Numbered from the stretch's first letter, positions 27,595 through 36,444 are shown. The stretch: DNA of 64,000 nucleotides from Chryseobacterium salipaludis (GCF_022968825.1 NZ_JALHKS010000003.1:1-64000); one strand, 5' to 3'. Made by a program: numbers and translations. Notes: generated from the sequence alone by a model not told the origin.

Positions 27595-28494
27595 ATGGCT
27601 AAGACGGTTGAGGATTTTAACAAAAGAAGGCTGCGCTCCAGCAATATTACCGTGGTAATCAGTATTGCACTGGTCCTGTTTCTGCTCGGGCTGATGGGGC
27701 TGATTCTGATCAATGCCCAGAAATATTCCGATTATATCAAGGAGCAGTTGGTCGTGAACGCATATTTTGATGAAAATTATGATGCCAAAGATTCCGTGAA
27801 AATTGCCAAAAAAGAACAGGTGGCTTTTGAAAAAATTAAAACACTGAAGCCTGTAAAGCGTGCAACCTATATCTCCCGCGAAATGGCGTCCGAAGAAGCC
27901 CGCAAGAGCATGGGAATTGAAACCGATGCTTTATTCGAAGAGAACATTTTTCCTTCATCGGTTGAAGTAGCCCTGAAGCCAGAATATGTTGATCCGGCAC
28001 GGATTGATGAAGCGATTAAAGAAATTAAAGCCACACCCGGCATTACTGACGTAAAAAACAACAGTACGCTGATGGTGGAAGTATATAACAACCTGAACAA
28101 TATCCTGAAATGGATTTTGGCTTTCACCGTGTTGTTCCTGGTTCTGGCTGTTGTGCTCATTAACAACTCCATCCGACTGAAGATTTTCTCCAAGAGGTTT
28201 ATTATCAAAACCATGCAGTTGGTGGGTGCCAAGCGCAGGTTTATTTTGAAGCCGTTCATCAAGGAAGCGATTATTCTGGGTGTGATCGGCGCGGTGATCG
28301 GACTAGCTGTGTTATTTGGCGCCTGGTATTATTTCATTACCGAAATCGGTACACCGTTCGCACAGGATGACCGTCAGCTGATGTTCCTGATTGTGGGGAT
28401 TTTCCTCGGCGGAATTTTAATCACGGTGATGAGTACTGTTTTTGCCACCTGGCGTTTCCTTCGCTCAAATGTGGACGACCTATATTATTCTTAA
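27595..28494 (+). CDS. ftsX: Cell-division ABC transporter permease FtsX
   Basis: 299 residues. One N-terminal transmembrane helix (VISIALVLFLLGLMGLILI), an extracytoplasmic domain of about 110 residues, and three C-terminal helices with the conserved TMQLVGAKRRFILKPFI coupling segment. With FtsE it transmits ATP-driven signals across the membrane to peptidoglycan hydrolases at the septum. ftsE is not adjacent. Divergent from rsmA over 146 bases. Followed after 2 nt by the DUF3098 gene, an arrangement common in flavobacteria. Confidence 0.93.
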   Translation: MAKTVEDFNKRRLRSSNITVVISIALVLFLLGLMGLILINAQKYSDYIKEQLVVNAYFDENYDAKDSVKIAKKEQVAFEKIKTLKPVKRATYISREMASEEARKSMGIETDALFEENIFPSSVEVALKPEYVDPARIDEAIKEIKATPGITDVKNNSTLMVEVYNNLNNILKWILAFTVLFLVLAVVLINNSIRLKIFSKRFIIKTMQLVGAKRRFILKPFIKEAIILGVIGAVIGLAVLFGAWYYFITEIGTPFAQDDRQLMFLIVGIFLGGILITVMSTVFATWRFLRSNVDDLYYS

Positions 28495-28496
28495 GC

Positions 28497-28796
28497 ATGA
28501 AAACGAAAAAAAAGCAGGATATAAACGCGACTACGGAAAAGGTTGTTCCCACGGATAACAGCTTGTTTTACTTCGGCCGCGAGAATTACAAATGGATGCT
28601 CATCGGGCTCGCTCTTATCGTCGTAGGGTTCCTGCTGATGATGGGTGCCGACGCTAACACAGTGAACGGAAAATTTGATGCCAACGCCTGGAACGAGGAT
28701 ATTTTTTCCGTCCGCCGGATTCGTATAGCGCCTTTGCTGGTGCTCACCGGTTTTTGTGTGGAGGTGTATGCCATCATGAAGCGTTTTCCGAGATAA
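28497..28796 (+). CDS. DUF3098 small membrane protein
   Basis: 99 residues. Two transmembrane helices (YKWMLIGLALIVVGFLLMMG and IAPLLVLTGFCVEVYAIM) flank a short polar loop with DANAWNEDIFSVRRIRIAP, the family's recognisable block. Nothing is known of function. It lies between ftsX and uppP in an apparent operon, which hints at an envelope or division role. Confidence 0.85.
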   Translation: MKTKKKQDINATTEKVVPTDNSLFYFGRENYKWMLIGLALIVVGFLLMMGADANTVNGKFDANAWNEDIFSVRRIRIAPLLVLTGFCVEVYAIMKRFPR

Positions 28797-28859
28797 GCAT
28801 TTTATTTAAACATTTACGGCTGTCTGCATTACCTTCAGGCAGCTTCTTTTTTGACATTT

Positions 28860-29681
28860 ATGGATATAGTTAAAGCAATTATTATTGCCATTATCGAGGG
28901 GCTTACCGAGTTTTTACCGGTTTCCTCGACCGCCCACATGGGCTTCACCGCCGCGCTTATGGGCATGGAAGAAACAGAGTTCCTGAAAATGTTCCAGGTT
29001 TCCATTCAGCTCGGTGCCATCCTCGCTGTTGTTTTTGCCTACTGGAAAAAGTTTCTGGATTTCAATAATTTAAAGTTTTATTTTAAGCTGGCCTACGCTG
29101 TGATTCCCGCTTTGGTGTTGGGCTATCTGTTCGATGATCACATCGAAGCGGTGCTTGGAAACCAGATTGCCATTTCGGCTGTGCTGATTGCGGGTGGGGT
29201 GGTTTTACTATTCTCCGATTCCTGGTTTAAAAACCCAACCATCGCTGACGAAAAAGACCTGCCCGTGAAAAAAGCGGTAATCATCGGCTTTTGGCAATGC
29301 CTTGCCATGATGCCGGGCACCAGCCGAAGTGCGGCCTCCATTATCGGGGGAATGACGCAGGGACTAACCCGTAAAGCGGCGGCCGAATTTTCTTTTTTCC
29401 TGGCCGTTCCTACCATGCTGGCGGTAACTGTATATTCCATTTTCGTGAAAACCTGGGGTAAAGAAAGCGGTCATCCCGCTAAAGGGTATGAAATGATTCT
29501 GTCCTCGTCGGATAATATCATCGCGTTTGTCATCGGGAATGTGGTCGCGTTTATCGTAGCGCTCATCGCCATCAAAGGATTTATCGGCCTGCTCAATAAG
29601 TACGGTTTCAAGCCGTGGGGCTGGTACCGGATCATCATCGGTGTGGTATTGCTGATTTATTTCACCGGCTTTGGCAGATAA
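28860..29681 (+). CDS. uppP: Undecaprenyl-diphosphatase
   Basis: 273 residues from ATG 28860 (the open frame begins at TTG 28851). Recycles undecaprenyl diphosphate to the monophosphate carrier used for peptidoglycan and surface glycans. Signature blocks: IEGLTEFLPVSSTAHM (catalytic Glu-rich motif) and MMPGTSRSAASIIGGMTQG (second motif with Arg). About eight transmembrane helices. 63 nt behind DUF3098. Confidence 0.95.
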   Translation: MDIVKAIIIAIIEGLTEFLPVSSTAHMGFTAALMGMEETEFLKMFQVSIQLGAILAVVFAYWKKFLDFNNLKFYFKLAYAVIPALVLGYLFDDHIEAVLGNQIAISAVLIAGGVVLLFSDSWFKNPTIADEKDLPVKKAVIIGFWQCLAMMPGTSRSAASIIGGMTQGLTRKAAAEFSFFLAVPTMLAVTVYSIFVKTWGKESGHPAKGYEMILSSSDNIIAFVIGNVVAFIVALIAIKGFIGLLNKYGFKPWGWYRIIIGVVLLIYFTGFGR

Positions 29682-29693
29682 AAATTTGTTTTT

Positions 29694-29792
29694 TTGGGCA
29701 GACATTTCCGCCCTCCGTTCCCGCTTTTTTTGCGCCACTTCGTTTTGCAAAAAAGAGCTCCACTCAGGTCGGGCTGCAGGTACGCACTTTTT
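29694..29792. repeat. Palindromic GC/T-rich intergenic element
   Basis: Between uppP and truB is a non-coding block. Its core, CTTTTTTTGC ... GCAAAAAAG, forms an inverted repeat of about 9 bp around the loop GCCACTTCGTTTT, flanked by CCGCCCTCCGTTCCCG on one side and AGCTCCACTCAGGTCGGGCTGCAG on the other in separate arms. From memory, similar blocks occur between genes in many Chryseobacterium-type genomes. Only one copy is seen in this window, so its repeat nature is inferred. It could also act as the uppP terminator. Confidence 0.4.
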
Positions 29793-29808
29793 CCCTTTAT
29801 TTTAAACC

Positions 29809-30510
29809 ATGACAGCTGCCGATTTTTTGGAAGGACAGATTATTCTCCTCGATAAACCATTGGACTGGACCAGTTTTCAGGCCGTGAATAAACTTAAATA
29901 TAAACTCCGGCGCGCATTCGATCTGCCGAAGAAGTTTAAGATTGGGCACGCCGGCACGCTGGACCCGCGCGCTACCGGTTTGCTGATCATTTGCACCGGC
30001 AAATTCACTAAGAAAATTCCCGAGATCCAGGATGCACCGAAAGAATACCGTGCGGAAATTAAACTCGGCGTTCAAACCGAATCATACGATACGGAAAAAC
30101 CGGAAATTTTTCCTTGTGATATTTCGCATCTCACAGAGCGCGATATTCAGTCCGCGCTCGAAAAGTTTGTCGGCGAAATCGATCAGAAACCGCCCGTTTT
30201 TTCTGCCATTAAGATTGACGGCAAACGTGCCTACGATTTAGCCAGAAAAGGAGCAGAAGTGGAAATGAAAAGCCGCAAGACCACCATTCACTATATTACC
30301 GATATTGTAGTTGATTTGCCGCTGGTCTCCTTTACAGTCGGCTGTTCCAAAGGAACGTATATCCGCAGCCTGGCACATGATATCGGCCAGGAGCTGAAAG
30401 TAGGCGCGTATCTCACTCAATTGCGCCGCACCAAAATTGGCGGGTACAGCATAGAAAATGCAAGCGCCGATCTTCTTCTGGATGACTATCAGTTTGCTCC
30501 GGAATCTTAA
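29809..30510 (+). CDS. truB: tRNA pseudouridine(55) synthase
   Basis: 233 residues, the short TruB form. Makes pseudouridine 55 in the T loop of tRNAs. The catalytic Asp lies in GHAGTLDPRATGLLI; LDKPLDWTSFQ (motif I), RAYDLARKG and SKGTYIRSLAHDIG follow in the expected order. Starts with ATG. Confidence 0.95.
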   Translation: MTAADFLEGQIILLDKPLDWTSFQAVNKLKYKLRRAFDLPKKFKIGHAGTLDPRATGLLIICTGKFTKKIPEIQDAPKEYRAEIKLGVQTESYDTEKPEIFPCDISHLTERDIQSALEKFVGEIDQKPPVFSAIKIDGKRAYDLARKGAEVEMKSRKTTIHYITDIVVDLPLVSFTVGCSKGTYIRSLAHDIGQELKVGAYLTQLRRTKIGGYSIENASADLLLDDYQFAPES

Positions 30511-30537
30511 AATCCGATCGATCTGCGCACACTTTTT

Positions 30538-30545
30538 TAACTTTG
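30538..30545 (+). promoter_or_regulatory. Probable -7 promoter element for the RsuA-type pseudouridine synthase
   Basis: TAACTTTG, 20 nt upstream of the TTG start at 30566. No well-placed TTG -33. Confidence 0.45.
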
Positions 30546-30565
30546 TTATTTAAAAACGAATTCAA

Positions 30566-31291
30566 TTGGAACCGGTACGTCTCAACAAATACTTATCTGA
30601 ACTGGGCTTTTGCTCCCGCCGCGAAGCTGATAAACTGCTGGAACAGGGCCGCATCACCGTCAATGGTCAGCAGCCTGAAATGGGTTTTAAAGTAACCGAA
30701 AAAGACGCGATTTTGGTAGACGGCAAGCCGGTGAAAAAAACGGACAGCGACCATGTCTACATCGTTCTTAACAAACCGGTAGGCATTGTTTGCACCACAG
30801 ACACGAAAAGGGAAAAGAACAATATCGTCGATTTCGTGAAACACCCCAAGCGTATATTTCCCATCGGTCGGTTGGACAAACCCAGCGAGGGACTTATTCT
30901 GCTTACCTCCGATGGGGATATTGTCAATAAGATCCTGCGCGCAAAAAACAATCATGAAAAAGAATACATCGTGCGCGTGGATAAACCGATTACGGCACAA
31001 TTCCTGAAAAAAATGGGCGGCGGACTTCCCATTCTGGGCACGATGACCAACAAATGTGAAGTGGAGCAAATCGATACGCTGACCTTCCGCATTATCCTGA
31101 CACAAGGACTCAACCGCCAGATTCGCCGTATGTGTGAATACCTGGGCTACGAGGTGAAAAAACTGAAACGCATCCGCATTATGAACATCCACCTGGACTT
31201 ACCCGTTGGGAAATGGCGCGATGTTACCGAAGCCGAAATGACGGAACTGCTGCATTTGCTGGAGGATTCGGATAAGACCGCTACAAAGTAA
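30566..31291 (+). CDS. RsuA/RluB/RluF-family rRNA pseudouridine synthase
   Basis: 241 residues. N-terminal S4 RNA-binding domain (VRLNKYLSELGFCSRREADKLLEQGRITVNG) and catalytic domain with the active-site Asp in FPIGRLDKPSEGLILLTSDG. NRQIRRMCEYLGYEVKKLKRIRI is the family C-terminal motif, closest in my reading to RluF. Target rRNA position not certain. The start is TTG: an in-frame TAA lies 15 nt upstream and no ATG is available. Confidence 0.9.
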   Translation: MEPVRLNKYLSELGFCSRREADKLLEQGRITVNGQQPEMGFKVTEKDAILVDGKPVKKTDSDHVYIVLNKPVGIVCTTDTKREKNNIVDFVKHPKRIFPIGRLDKPSEGLILLTSDGDIVNKILRAKNNHEKEYIVRVDKPITAQFLKKMGGGLPILGTMTNKCEVEQIDTLTFRIILTQGLNRQIRRMCEYLGYEVKKLKRIRIMNIHLDLPVGKWRDVTEAEMTELLHLLEDSDKTATK

Positions 31292-31353
31292 ACTTTTACG
31301 GCGGATTGAAATCCTTGCATCATTCTTGCTGCACTGCTGCCAAAGTAAATTTT

Positions 31354-31763
31354 ATGAACAGAACAGTTGCAGCCATCATGTTGGCAGGATTTTTAGCAGT
31401 CGCGTGTTCCAAAACGGAAACGGTGGAAACTTCCAACACAATTCCGGAAGTAGTTTCCGATACCACTATGGCAGATTCGCTCTCGATTAATCAGCAAACT
31501 AAGGACACCGGTGATTCAATCGTGTCGTATCATTATATTTATAAAGATAAAAAGGGCCAGCAGGCGAAGGTGACCTTTAATAACAGCGATACCATTCATA
31601 CCATGTCTGTGGACTACAGAGGCAAAAAATACAACCTGACGCCTGGGCCAAAGGCGGTGACTATAAAGGCGAAGGAATCGAAGCGCACAGCCAAAGCGAC
31701 CAGCTTACCTTAACAATGAACGGCGAAAAAGTAGTTTTGAACCAGGACGAAGAAATAAGATAA
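31354..31763 (+). pseudogene. Lipoprotein with lysozyme-inhibitor (MliC)-like domain, disrupted by a frameshift
   Basis: ATG 31354 opens a lipoprotein signal (LAVAC). The frame runs to a stop at 31711-31713, but from about 31640 the encoded residues (PGPKAVTIKAKESKRTAKATSLP) lose protein-like character. The adjacent frame continues sensibly: AWAKGGDYKGEGIEAHSQSD, QLTLTMNGEKVVLNQ, DEEIR, stop at 31761-31763, just before the terminator. Restoring one base near 31640 gives a single protein of about 136 residues. YRGKKYNL followed by a GGDYKGEGIEA block resembles MliC/PliC-type inhibitors of C-type lysozyme, but the match is loose. Either a real pseudogene or a sequencing error. Confidence 0.7.
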
Positions 31764-31784
31764 ATTATAACGGTAAAGATATAG

Positions 31785-31815
31785 TCCGGCAGCACATGAC
31801 TGCCGGATTTTTTTA
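31785..31815 (+). terminator. Terminator after the frameshifted lipoprotein
   Basis: TCCGGCAG / CTGCCGGA stem with a 7-nt loop followed by seven T. Its position 21 nt behind the stop at 31763 supports that stop as the original gene end. Confidence 0.9.
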
Positions 31816-31837
31816 TTTTATGGTAATCGCAGTAGTA

Positions 31838-31871
31838 TTGGCTGGTCATCTGCGAAAAACTTATATATTTA
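31838..31871 (+). promoter_or_regulatory. Possible promoter of the amino-acid permease gene
   Basis: TTG at 31838-31840, 23 nt, then TATATTTA at 31864-31871 (last base differs from the consensus). Leads into a leader of about 45 nt. Confidence 0.4.
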
Positions 31872-31918
31872 CAGCCGTTGAAATTATTTACACAATAAAA
31901 ATAAAGAAACGGTTGTAT

Positions 31919-33337
31919 ATGAAGAAAAAATTAAAACTGTGGGATGCCACCATGCTCGTGATGGGCTCCATGATCGGCAGCGGGATTTTTATTGTCAGTT
32001 CCGATATGATGCGTAACCTCGGCTCAGGATACTGGTTGCTGGCCGTGTGGGTCATCACAGGGGTTATGACGATTGCAGCTGCTTTATCTTATGGCGAGCT
32101 GGCAGCCATGTTTCCAAAGGCGGGCGGACAATATACCTATATTACCGAAGTTTTCGGGAAAATGACCGGTTTTCTCTACGGCTGGGGATTATTCGCCGTT
32201 ATACAGACAGGCACAATCGCTGCGGTTGCTATGGCTTTCGGAACATTTACAGCCTATCTGATCCCGGCGCTTAATGATGCTGCACCGTTGTTCCAGTCAG
32301 GTACGTTCCGGATTACCTGGATTCAGATTCTGGCTATTTTCGTTATTGTTTTACTTACTTTCATCAATACACGCGGGCTTAAAAATGGTAAAATTTTGCA
32401 GGATGTTTTCACATCTTCCAAAATTCTCGCGCTGCTGGGCATCATTATCTTTGGTGCTTTGCTGGTTTCGCAATCACAGTGGTCCGGTAATATGGCCGCA
32501 GGCTGGAATGCCTTTTCCAATCAGGGTCTGCAGGAAGGCAATACGCTGATTCCCGGCAACTGGACTGCTATTGGCGGAACTGCTTTATTAGGCGGAATTG
32601 CCGCCGCGATGGTGGGCTCTGTATTCAGTTCGGTGGCCTGGGAAAATGTAACTTTTGTTTCCGGCGAAATAGAAAATCCAAAAAGAAATGTGGTGCGCGC
32701 AATGGTCTTCGGCACCGTCACCGTGATGATTTTATACCTGTTCGTAAACCTGGTCTATCTTCATGCACTTGACCGCGACAGTATTGCTTTTGCAGATAAA
32801 AACCGTCCGGCCGTTGCAGCTTCGGAAGTCATCTTTGGCAACATTGGAACATTAATCATGGCGGTGCTGGTGATGGTCAGCACGTTTGGTTGTATTAATG
32901 GTTTGGTACTTGCCGGCGCGCGCGTCTTCCAAACGATGGCCAAAGATGGCCTCTTTTTTAAAGCCGCTTCAGCTGACAACAGATTTCAGGTTCCCGGCCG
33001 CTCCCTGTGGATGCAATGTGGCTGGGCATGCGTACTTGCCCTTTCAGGCCAGTATGGTGACCTGCTCGATATGATTTCGTTTGTCATCGTGCTTTTTTAC
33101 ATGATCACCGTTTTTGGTGTGATTTATATGCGCTTTCGTGAGCCGGATCGTGAGCGCTCTTACCGGGCATGGTTATATCCGGTAACACCTTTACTGTATT
33201 TGTTGTTAGGTACAGCTTTTTGTGTGCTGCTGATTATTTTTAAACCACAATATACCTGGCCGGGCTTTCTTCTAATTTTGCTTGGACTGCCCATTTATTT
33301 CTTTATTCAGTATAAAAATAAAAGCAATCTTTCTTAA
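31919..33337 (+). CDS. APC-superfamily amino-acid permease
   Basis: 472 residues from ATG 31919. The longest frame starts at 31796 inside the preceding terminator and is rejected. Twelve hydrophobic segments. The consensus first-helix motif GSMIGSGIFIVSSDM is the substrate/Na-site glycine-rich break of APC transporters; SYGELAAMFPKAGGQYTYI is the second conserved block. Probably imports or exchanges amino acids; the specific substrate is not readable. Confidence 0.9.
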   Translation: MKKKLKLWDATMLVMGSMIGSGIFIVSSDMMRNLGSGYWLLAVWVITGVMTIAAALSYGELAAMFPKAGGQYTYITEVFGKMTGFLYGWGLFAVIQTGTIAAVAMAFGTFTAYLIPALNDAAPLFQSGTFRITWIQILAIFVIVLLTFINTRGLKNGKILQDVFTSSKILALLGIIIFGALLVSQSQWSGNMAAGWNAFSNQGLQEGNTLIPGNWTAIGGTALLGGIAAAMVGSVFSSVAWENVTFVSGEIENPKRNVVRAMVFGTVTVMILYLFVNLVYLHALDRDSIAFADKNRPAVAASEVIFGNIGTLIMAVLVMVSTFGCINGLVLAGARVFQTMAKDGLFFKAASADNRFQVPGRSLWMQCGWACVLALSGQYGDLLDMISFVIVLFYMITVFGVIYMRFREPDRERSYRAWLYPVTPLLYLLLGTAFCVLLIIFKPQYTWPGFLLILLGLPIYFFIQYKNKSNLS

Positions 33338-33387
33338 AACAAGCCTGGGTTGGCGGTTAATTTGATGCAGTGGTAAGAAACAAACGT

Positions 33388-33618
33388 ATGTCTGATCTCG
33401 TTACCATTTTGCAGTCCTCCTATTTATATGAAATTGAACTGGCGCGCACCAAACTTGCCGCTCATGAAATTCCGTCTTATATTAAAAATGAATATGTTAA
33501 CAACGTGGCTGTATTTCCCATGTCTCAGAATTATTTTCTAATCGTGAATGAAAAAGATTTTGACCGGGCACAAGTCATTCTTGAAGAACATGAAGATCTG
33601 GACGAAAATGATTTTTAG
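33388..33618 (+). CDS. DUF2007 family small protein
   Basis: 76 residues from ATG 33388 (a GTG 18 nt earlier is in frame). VTILQSSYLYEIELARTKLAAHEIPSYI and DFDRAQVILEEH are the DUF2007 hallmarks. The fold is a small ferredoxin-like signal-transduction-type domain; function unknown. Cytoplasmic. Followed by its own terminator. Confidence 0.85.
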   Translation: MSDLVTILQSSYLYEIELARTKLAAHEIPSYIKNEYVNNVAVFPMSQNYFLIVNEKDFDRAQVILEEHEDLDENDF

Positions 33619-33629
33619 GAATATTAATG

Positions 33630-33656
33630 AAGCTTTCTCCCCGAAAGCTTTTTTTG
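33630..33656 (+). terminator. Terminator of the DUF2007 gene
   Basis: AAGCTTTC / GAAAGCTT stem with 5-nt loop, followed by T run. Confidence 0.85.
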
Positions 33657-33697
33657 TGCCTTTCTCTTTAATCTAATTTGTCGCGAAAGCGGTCCGA

Positions 33698-33728
33698 TTG
33701 TAAAGCGCCTTCAAAATGTTTATCTTTA
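33698..33728 (+). promoter_or_regulatory. menB promoter
   Basis: TTG at 33698-33700, 20 nt spacer, TATCTTTA at 33721-33728 (A in place of the last G). The predicted start near 33732 excludes translation from the earlier frame start at 33678 and supports ATG 33747. Confidence 0.55.
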
Positions 33729-33746
33729 CCGAAAATTAAGAAATAC

Positions 33747-34583
33747 ATGTCCGACTGGAAAACTGTCAAAGAATACGAAGATATTACTTATAGAAAACGC
33801 GGTGGAGTAGCGCGCATTGCCATCAACCGTCCGGAGGTGCGGAATGCGTTCCGCCCAAAAACAACTTCTGAATTGTATGATGCTTTTTATCATGTTTCCG
33901 AAGATCCGTCCGTAGGTGTGGTCTTGCTCACCGGTGAAGGTCCAAGCCCGAAAGATGGCGGTCACGCCTTCTGCAGTGGCGGCGATCAGAAAGCGCGCGG
34001 ACATCAGGGATATGTGGGTGACGACGGACGTCATCGCCTGAATATTCTGGAAGTACAGCGCTTGATTCGCTTCATGCCTAAAGTAGTGATTGCTGTTGTA
34101 AACGGCTGGGCTGTGGGCGGCGGACACTCGCTGCATGTTGTCTGTGATTTAACGCTTGCCAGCCACGAACATGCGATTTTTAAACAAACAGATGCCGACG
34201 TAACCAGTTTTGACGGCGGATATGGTTCTGCCTACCTGGCAAAAATGGTCGGCCAGAAAAAAGCCCGCGAAATATTTTTCCTGGGGCGCAATTATTCCGC
34301 GCAGGAAGCTGCTGATATGGGAATGGTGAACGCAGTAATTCCACACGCAGAACTGGAGGATACGGCTTACGAATGGGCGCAGGAAATCCTCCGGAAGTCA
34401 CCAATGTCCATCCGAATGCTGAAATTCGCTATGAACCTGACTGATGACGGAATGGTGGGCCAACAGGTTTTTGCAGGTGAAGCTACGCGACTGGCTTATA
34501 TGACCGATGAAGCCAAGGAAGGCCGCGATGCATTCCTCGAAAAGAGAAAGCCAAACTTCGGAGACGATAAGTGGATTTCATAA
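33747..34583 (+). CDS. menB: 1,4-dihydroxy-2-naphthoyl-CoA synthase
   Basis: 278 residues from ATG 33747. Crotonase-fold enzyme that closes the second ring of menaquinone from o-succinylbenzoyl-CoA. Family features: NRPEVRNAFRPKTT, HAFCSGGDQKARG (oxyanion hole), NGWAVGGGHSLHVVCDLTLAS, and TDADVTSFDGGYGSAYLA, which carries the MenB-specific active-site residues. The downstream menA supports the pathway assignment. Confidence 0.96.
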   Translation: MSDWKTVKEYEDITYRKRGGVARIAINRPEVRNAFRPKTTSELYDAFYHVSEDPSVGVVLLTGEGPSPKDGGHAFCSGGDQKARGHQGYVGDDGRHRLNILEVQRLIRFMPKVVIAVVNGWAVGGGHSLHVVCDLTLASHEHAIFKQTDADVTSFDGGYGSAYLAKMVGQKKAREIFFLGRNYSAQEAADMGMVNAVIPHAELEDTAYEWAQEILRKSPMSIRMLKFAMNLTDDGMVGQQVFAGEATRLAYMTDEAKEGRDAFLEKRKPNFGDDKWIS

Positions 34584-34618
34584 AGTGTGCAGCGTAACAT
34601 TTTCTTAAGTCTTTGTTT

Positions 34619-35557
34619 ATGATACACTGGATCAGGGCGGCGCGCCTGCGTACTTTACCGCTTTCCGTGAGCGGCATTATCATGGGTTCTTTTATTGCTC
34701 GGTGGCGAATGGTGGAAAACGGCCAGCACTGGGACTGGCGGATTTTTGCGCTGGCTTTGCTGGTTACGCTCTTATATCAGGTGCTTTCAAACTTTGCCAA
34801 TGATTACGGTGACGGCGTTCGCGGCACTGATAAACTGCGGATCGAAGGGGCAGAAGTGCGTGCTGTGGCAGCCGGTCATATCACCTCGGTACAGATGCGA
34901 AACGGTGTCATCCTGTTCGCCTTGCTTTCTCTTCTGGCTACAGTTCTCTTATTGTACTACGCATTTTTAAAGGATGAACTGCTGCAGGATTTTCTATTGT
35001 TTGTAGGTCTTGGTTTTTTATCCATTCTTGCTTCGGTTGGTTATACGGTCGGGAAAAAACCTTATGGATATTTTGGTTTAGGTGATATCATGGTTTTTTT
35101 GTTTTTCGGTCTGGTCTCCGTTTGCGGCAGTTATTACTTATTTACCAAATCATTGCCTGCCGATATCTTTTTACCGGCCACGGCTATCGGAATGTGCAGT
35201 GCAGCGGTCCTGAACCTGAACAACATGCGCGATATTGAAAACGATGCGCTTAGCGGTAAACGAACTTTGGCGCTTCGGCTTGGATTTAAAAATGCGATGA
35301 TTTATGAGGTGATTTTGCTTCAGCTGCCGGTGTTGCTGGTGCTGGTCTTTATGCTAAAAAATGAGCTGCATACTATGCGGCATTATTACGCCTTCATATT
35401 TTTTATACTGGTGATTCCTTTTACTTCTCTAAGAAGAAATATTCTCAAAACCAAAGAACCACGGCTGCTGGATCCATTCCTGAAACAGGTCGGAATTCTT
35501 ACCTTAGTACTCAGTTTTCTGGTTGCCTTCGGACTTAACTATTTTACTTATGATTAA
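34619..35557 (+). CDS. menA: 1,4-dihydroxy-2-naphthoate polyprenyltransferase
   Basis: 312 residues from ATG 34619. UbiA-superfamily membrane enzyme attaching the prenyl tail to dihydroxynaphthoate. About eight helices. First aspartate-rich motif NFANDYGDGVRGTD and second motif NNMRDIENDALSGKRTLA are both intact, with RLRTLPLSVSGII at the N-terminus. 35 nt behind menB, so one menaquinone operon. Confidence 0.94.
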   Translation: MIHWIRAARLRTLPLSVSGIIMGSFIARWRMVENGQHWDWRIFALALLVTLLYQVLSNFANDYGDGVRGTDKLRIEGAEVRAVAAGHITSVQMRNGVILFALLSLLATVLLLYYAFLKDELLQDFLLFVGLGFLSILASVGYTVGKKPYGYFGLGDIMVFLFFGLVSVCGSYYLFTKSLPADIFLPATAIGMCSAAVLNLNNMRDIENDALSGKRTLALRLGFKNAMIYEVILLQLPVLLVLVFMLKNELHTMRHYYAFIFFILVIPFTSLRRNILKTKEPRLLDPFLKQVGILTLVLSFLVAFGLNYFTYD

Positions 35558-35558
35558 C

Positions 35559-36263
35559 ATGGAAAACATAAACGAACATACTTTGCAATTTCAGTTTTTA
35601 GGACAAAATTGTTTTTTAATTACATATAAAAACATCAACATTCTGACTGATCCTTTCTACAATATGCAGTTGGAAAAATCATCTTTTGATATCACACAAC
35701 AAAAGATTGATTATATTCTGATTACCCATGCGCACGCTGACCACACCGCCGATGTACAGGAGGTTCTGGAACATCATCCGGAAGCAATCCTGATCGGTCA
35801 GCCGGAAGTTTGTGCTTACTTCAGTCACAAAAAATTTGTTGATCTGAATTTCGGCGGTTCCTGTGTGGTGCATGGTTTGAAAATAGCAATGGTACCTGCC
35901 AGCCACACCAGTTCTTTCCCGGACGGGCGTTATGGTGGCGAGCCGGCGGGCTATGTTCTGTCTTCCGGAGATCATCACATATATTTTGCGGGCGACACCG
36001 GCATTATGTCGGATATGGCTTTGCTTCCGCAACTTTTCGGAAATATTGCAGCGGCTGTATTACCGGTCGGCGGGCACTACACGATGGATGCTTCCCAGGC
36101 TGCCTTTGCGGCTGCAGAACTAATTAAAACTCAAAAGGTGGTGGGTTGTCATTTCGATACGTTCCCGCCGATCAGCATTGATCATGGCGAAGCGCTGGAG
36201 GCATTCAACAAACGAAACATTGAATGCATTCTGCCGGCGGTTGGTCAGATCATTCAGCTTTAA
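35559..36263 (+). CDS. UPF0173 family metal-dependent hydrolase (beta-lactamase fold)
   Basis: 234 residues from ATG 35559; an ATG at 35550 overlapping the menA stop would add three residues. Metallo-beta-lactamase fold with THAHADHTADVQEV, later His in VPASHTSS, Asp in YFAGDTGIM, and His in VGCHFDTFPP. The UPF0173/UlaG-like family has no firm substrate. Directly attached to menA, so probably co-expressed, though no menaquinone role is known. Confidence 0.87.
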   Translation: MENINEHTLQFQFLGQNCFLITYKNINILTDPFYNMQLEKSSFDITQQKIDYILITHAHADHTADVQEVLEHHPEAILIGQPEVCAYFSHKKFVDLNFGGSCVVHGLKIAMVPASHTSSFPDGRYGGEPAGYVLSSGDHHIYFAGDTGIMSDMALLPQLFGNIAAAVLPVGGHYTMDASQAAFAAAELIKTQKVVGCHFDTFPPISIDHGEALEAFNKRNIECILPAVGQIIQL

Positions 36264-36347
36264 GTAAAAAGTGAAATCAGCGGATAAAGTACTTAAAATG
36301 AATGAAGTAAAGGTAAATAAAAGGCTTGCGAACAAGGCACAAAAAAT

Positions 36348-36443
36348 GGCAAGCTACCTAAATCACACCGCTACAACCGATTACCTTTGCTGCGTTCCCA
36401 CCCTGGAGGATTCTCAGGAGCTGGTTGTTTAGGACTTGCCGCT
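36348..36443 (-). ncRNA. ffs: Signal recognition particle RNA (4.5S-like small SRP RNA)
   Basis: The minus strand has the conserved domain-IV tip: CCTCCAGGGTGGGAACGCAG followed by CAAAGG, the binding site for Ffh. The ends close as one long hairpin: GGCAAG ... CTTGCC, extended by CCTAAA ... TTTAGG. A T6 tract follows immediately (36346-36341). About 96 nt, within the size of bacterial small SRP RNAs. Its promoter is directly upstream. Confidence 0.93.
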
Positions 36444-36444
36444 G

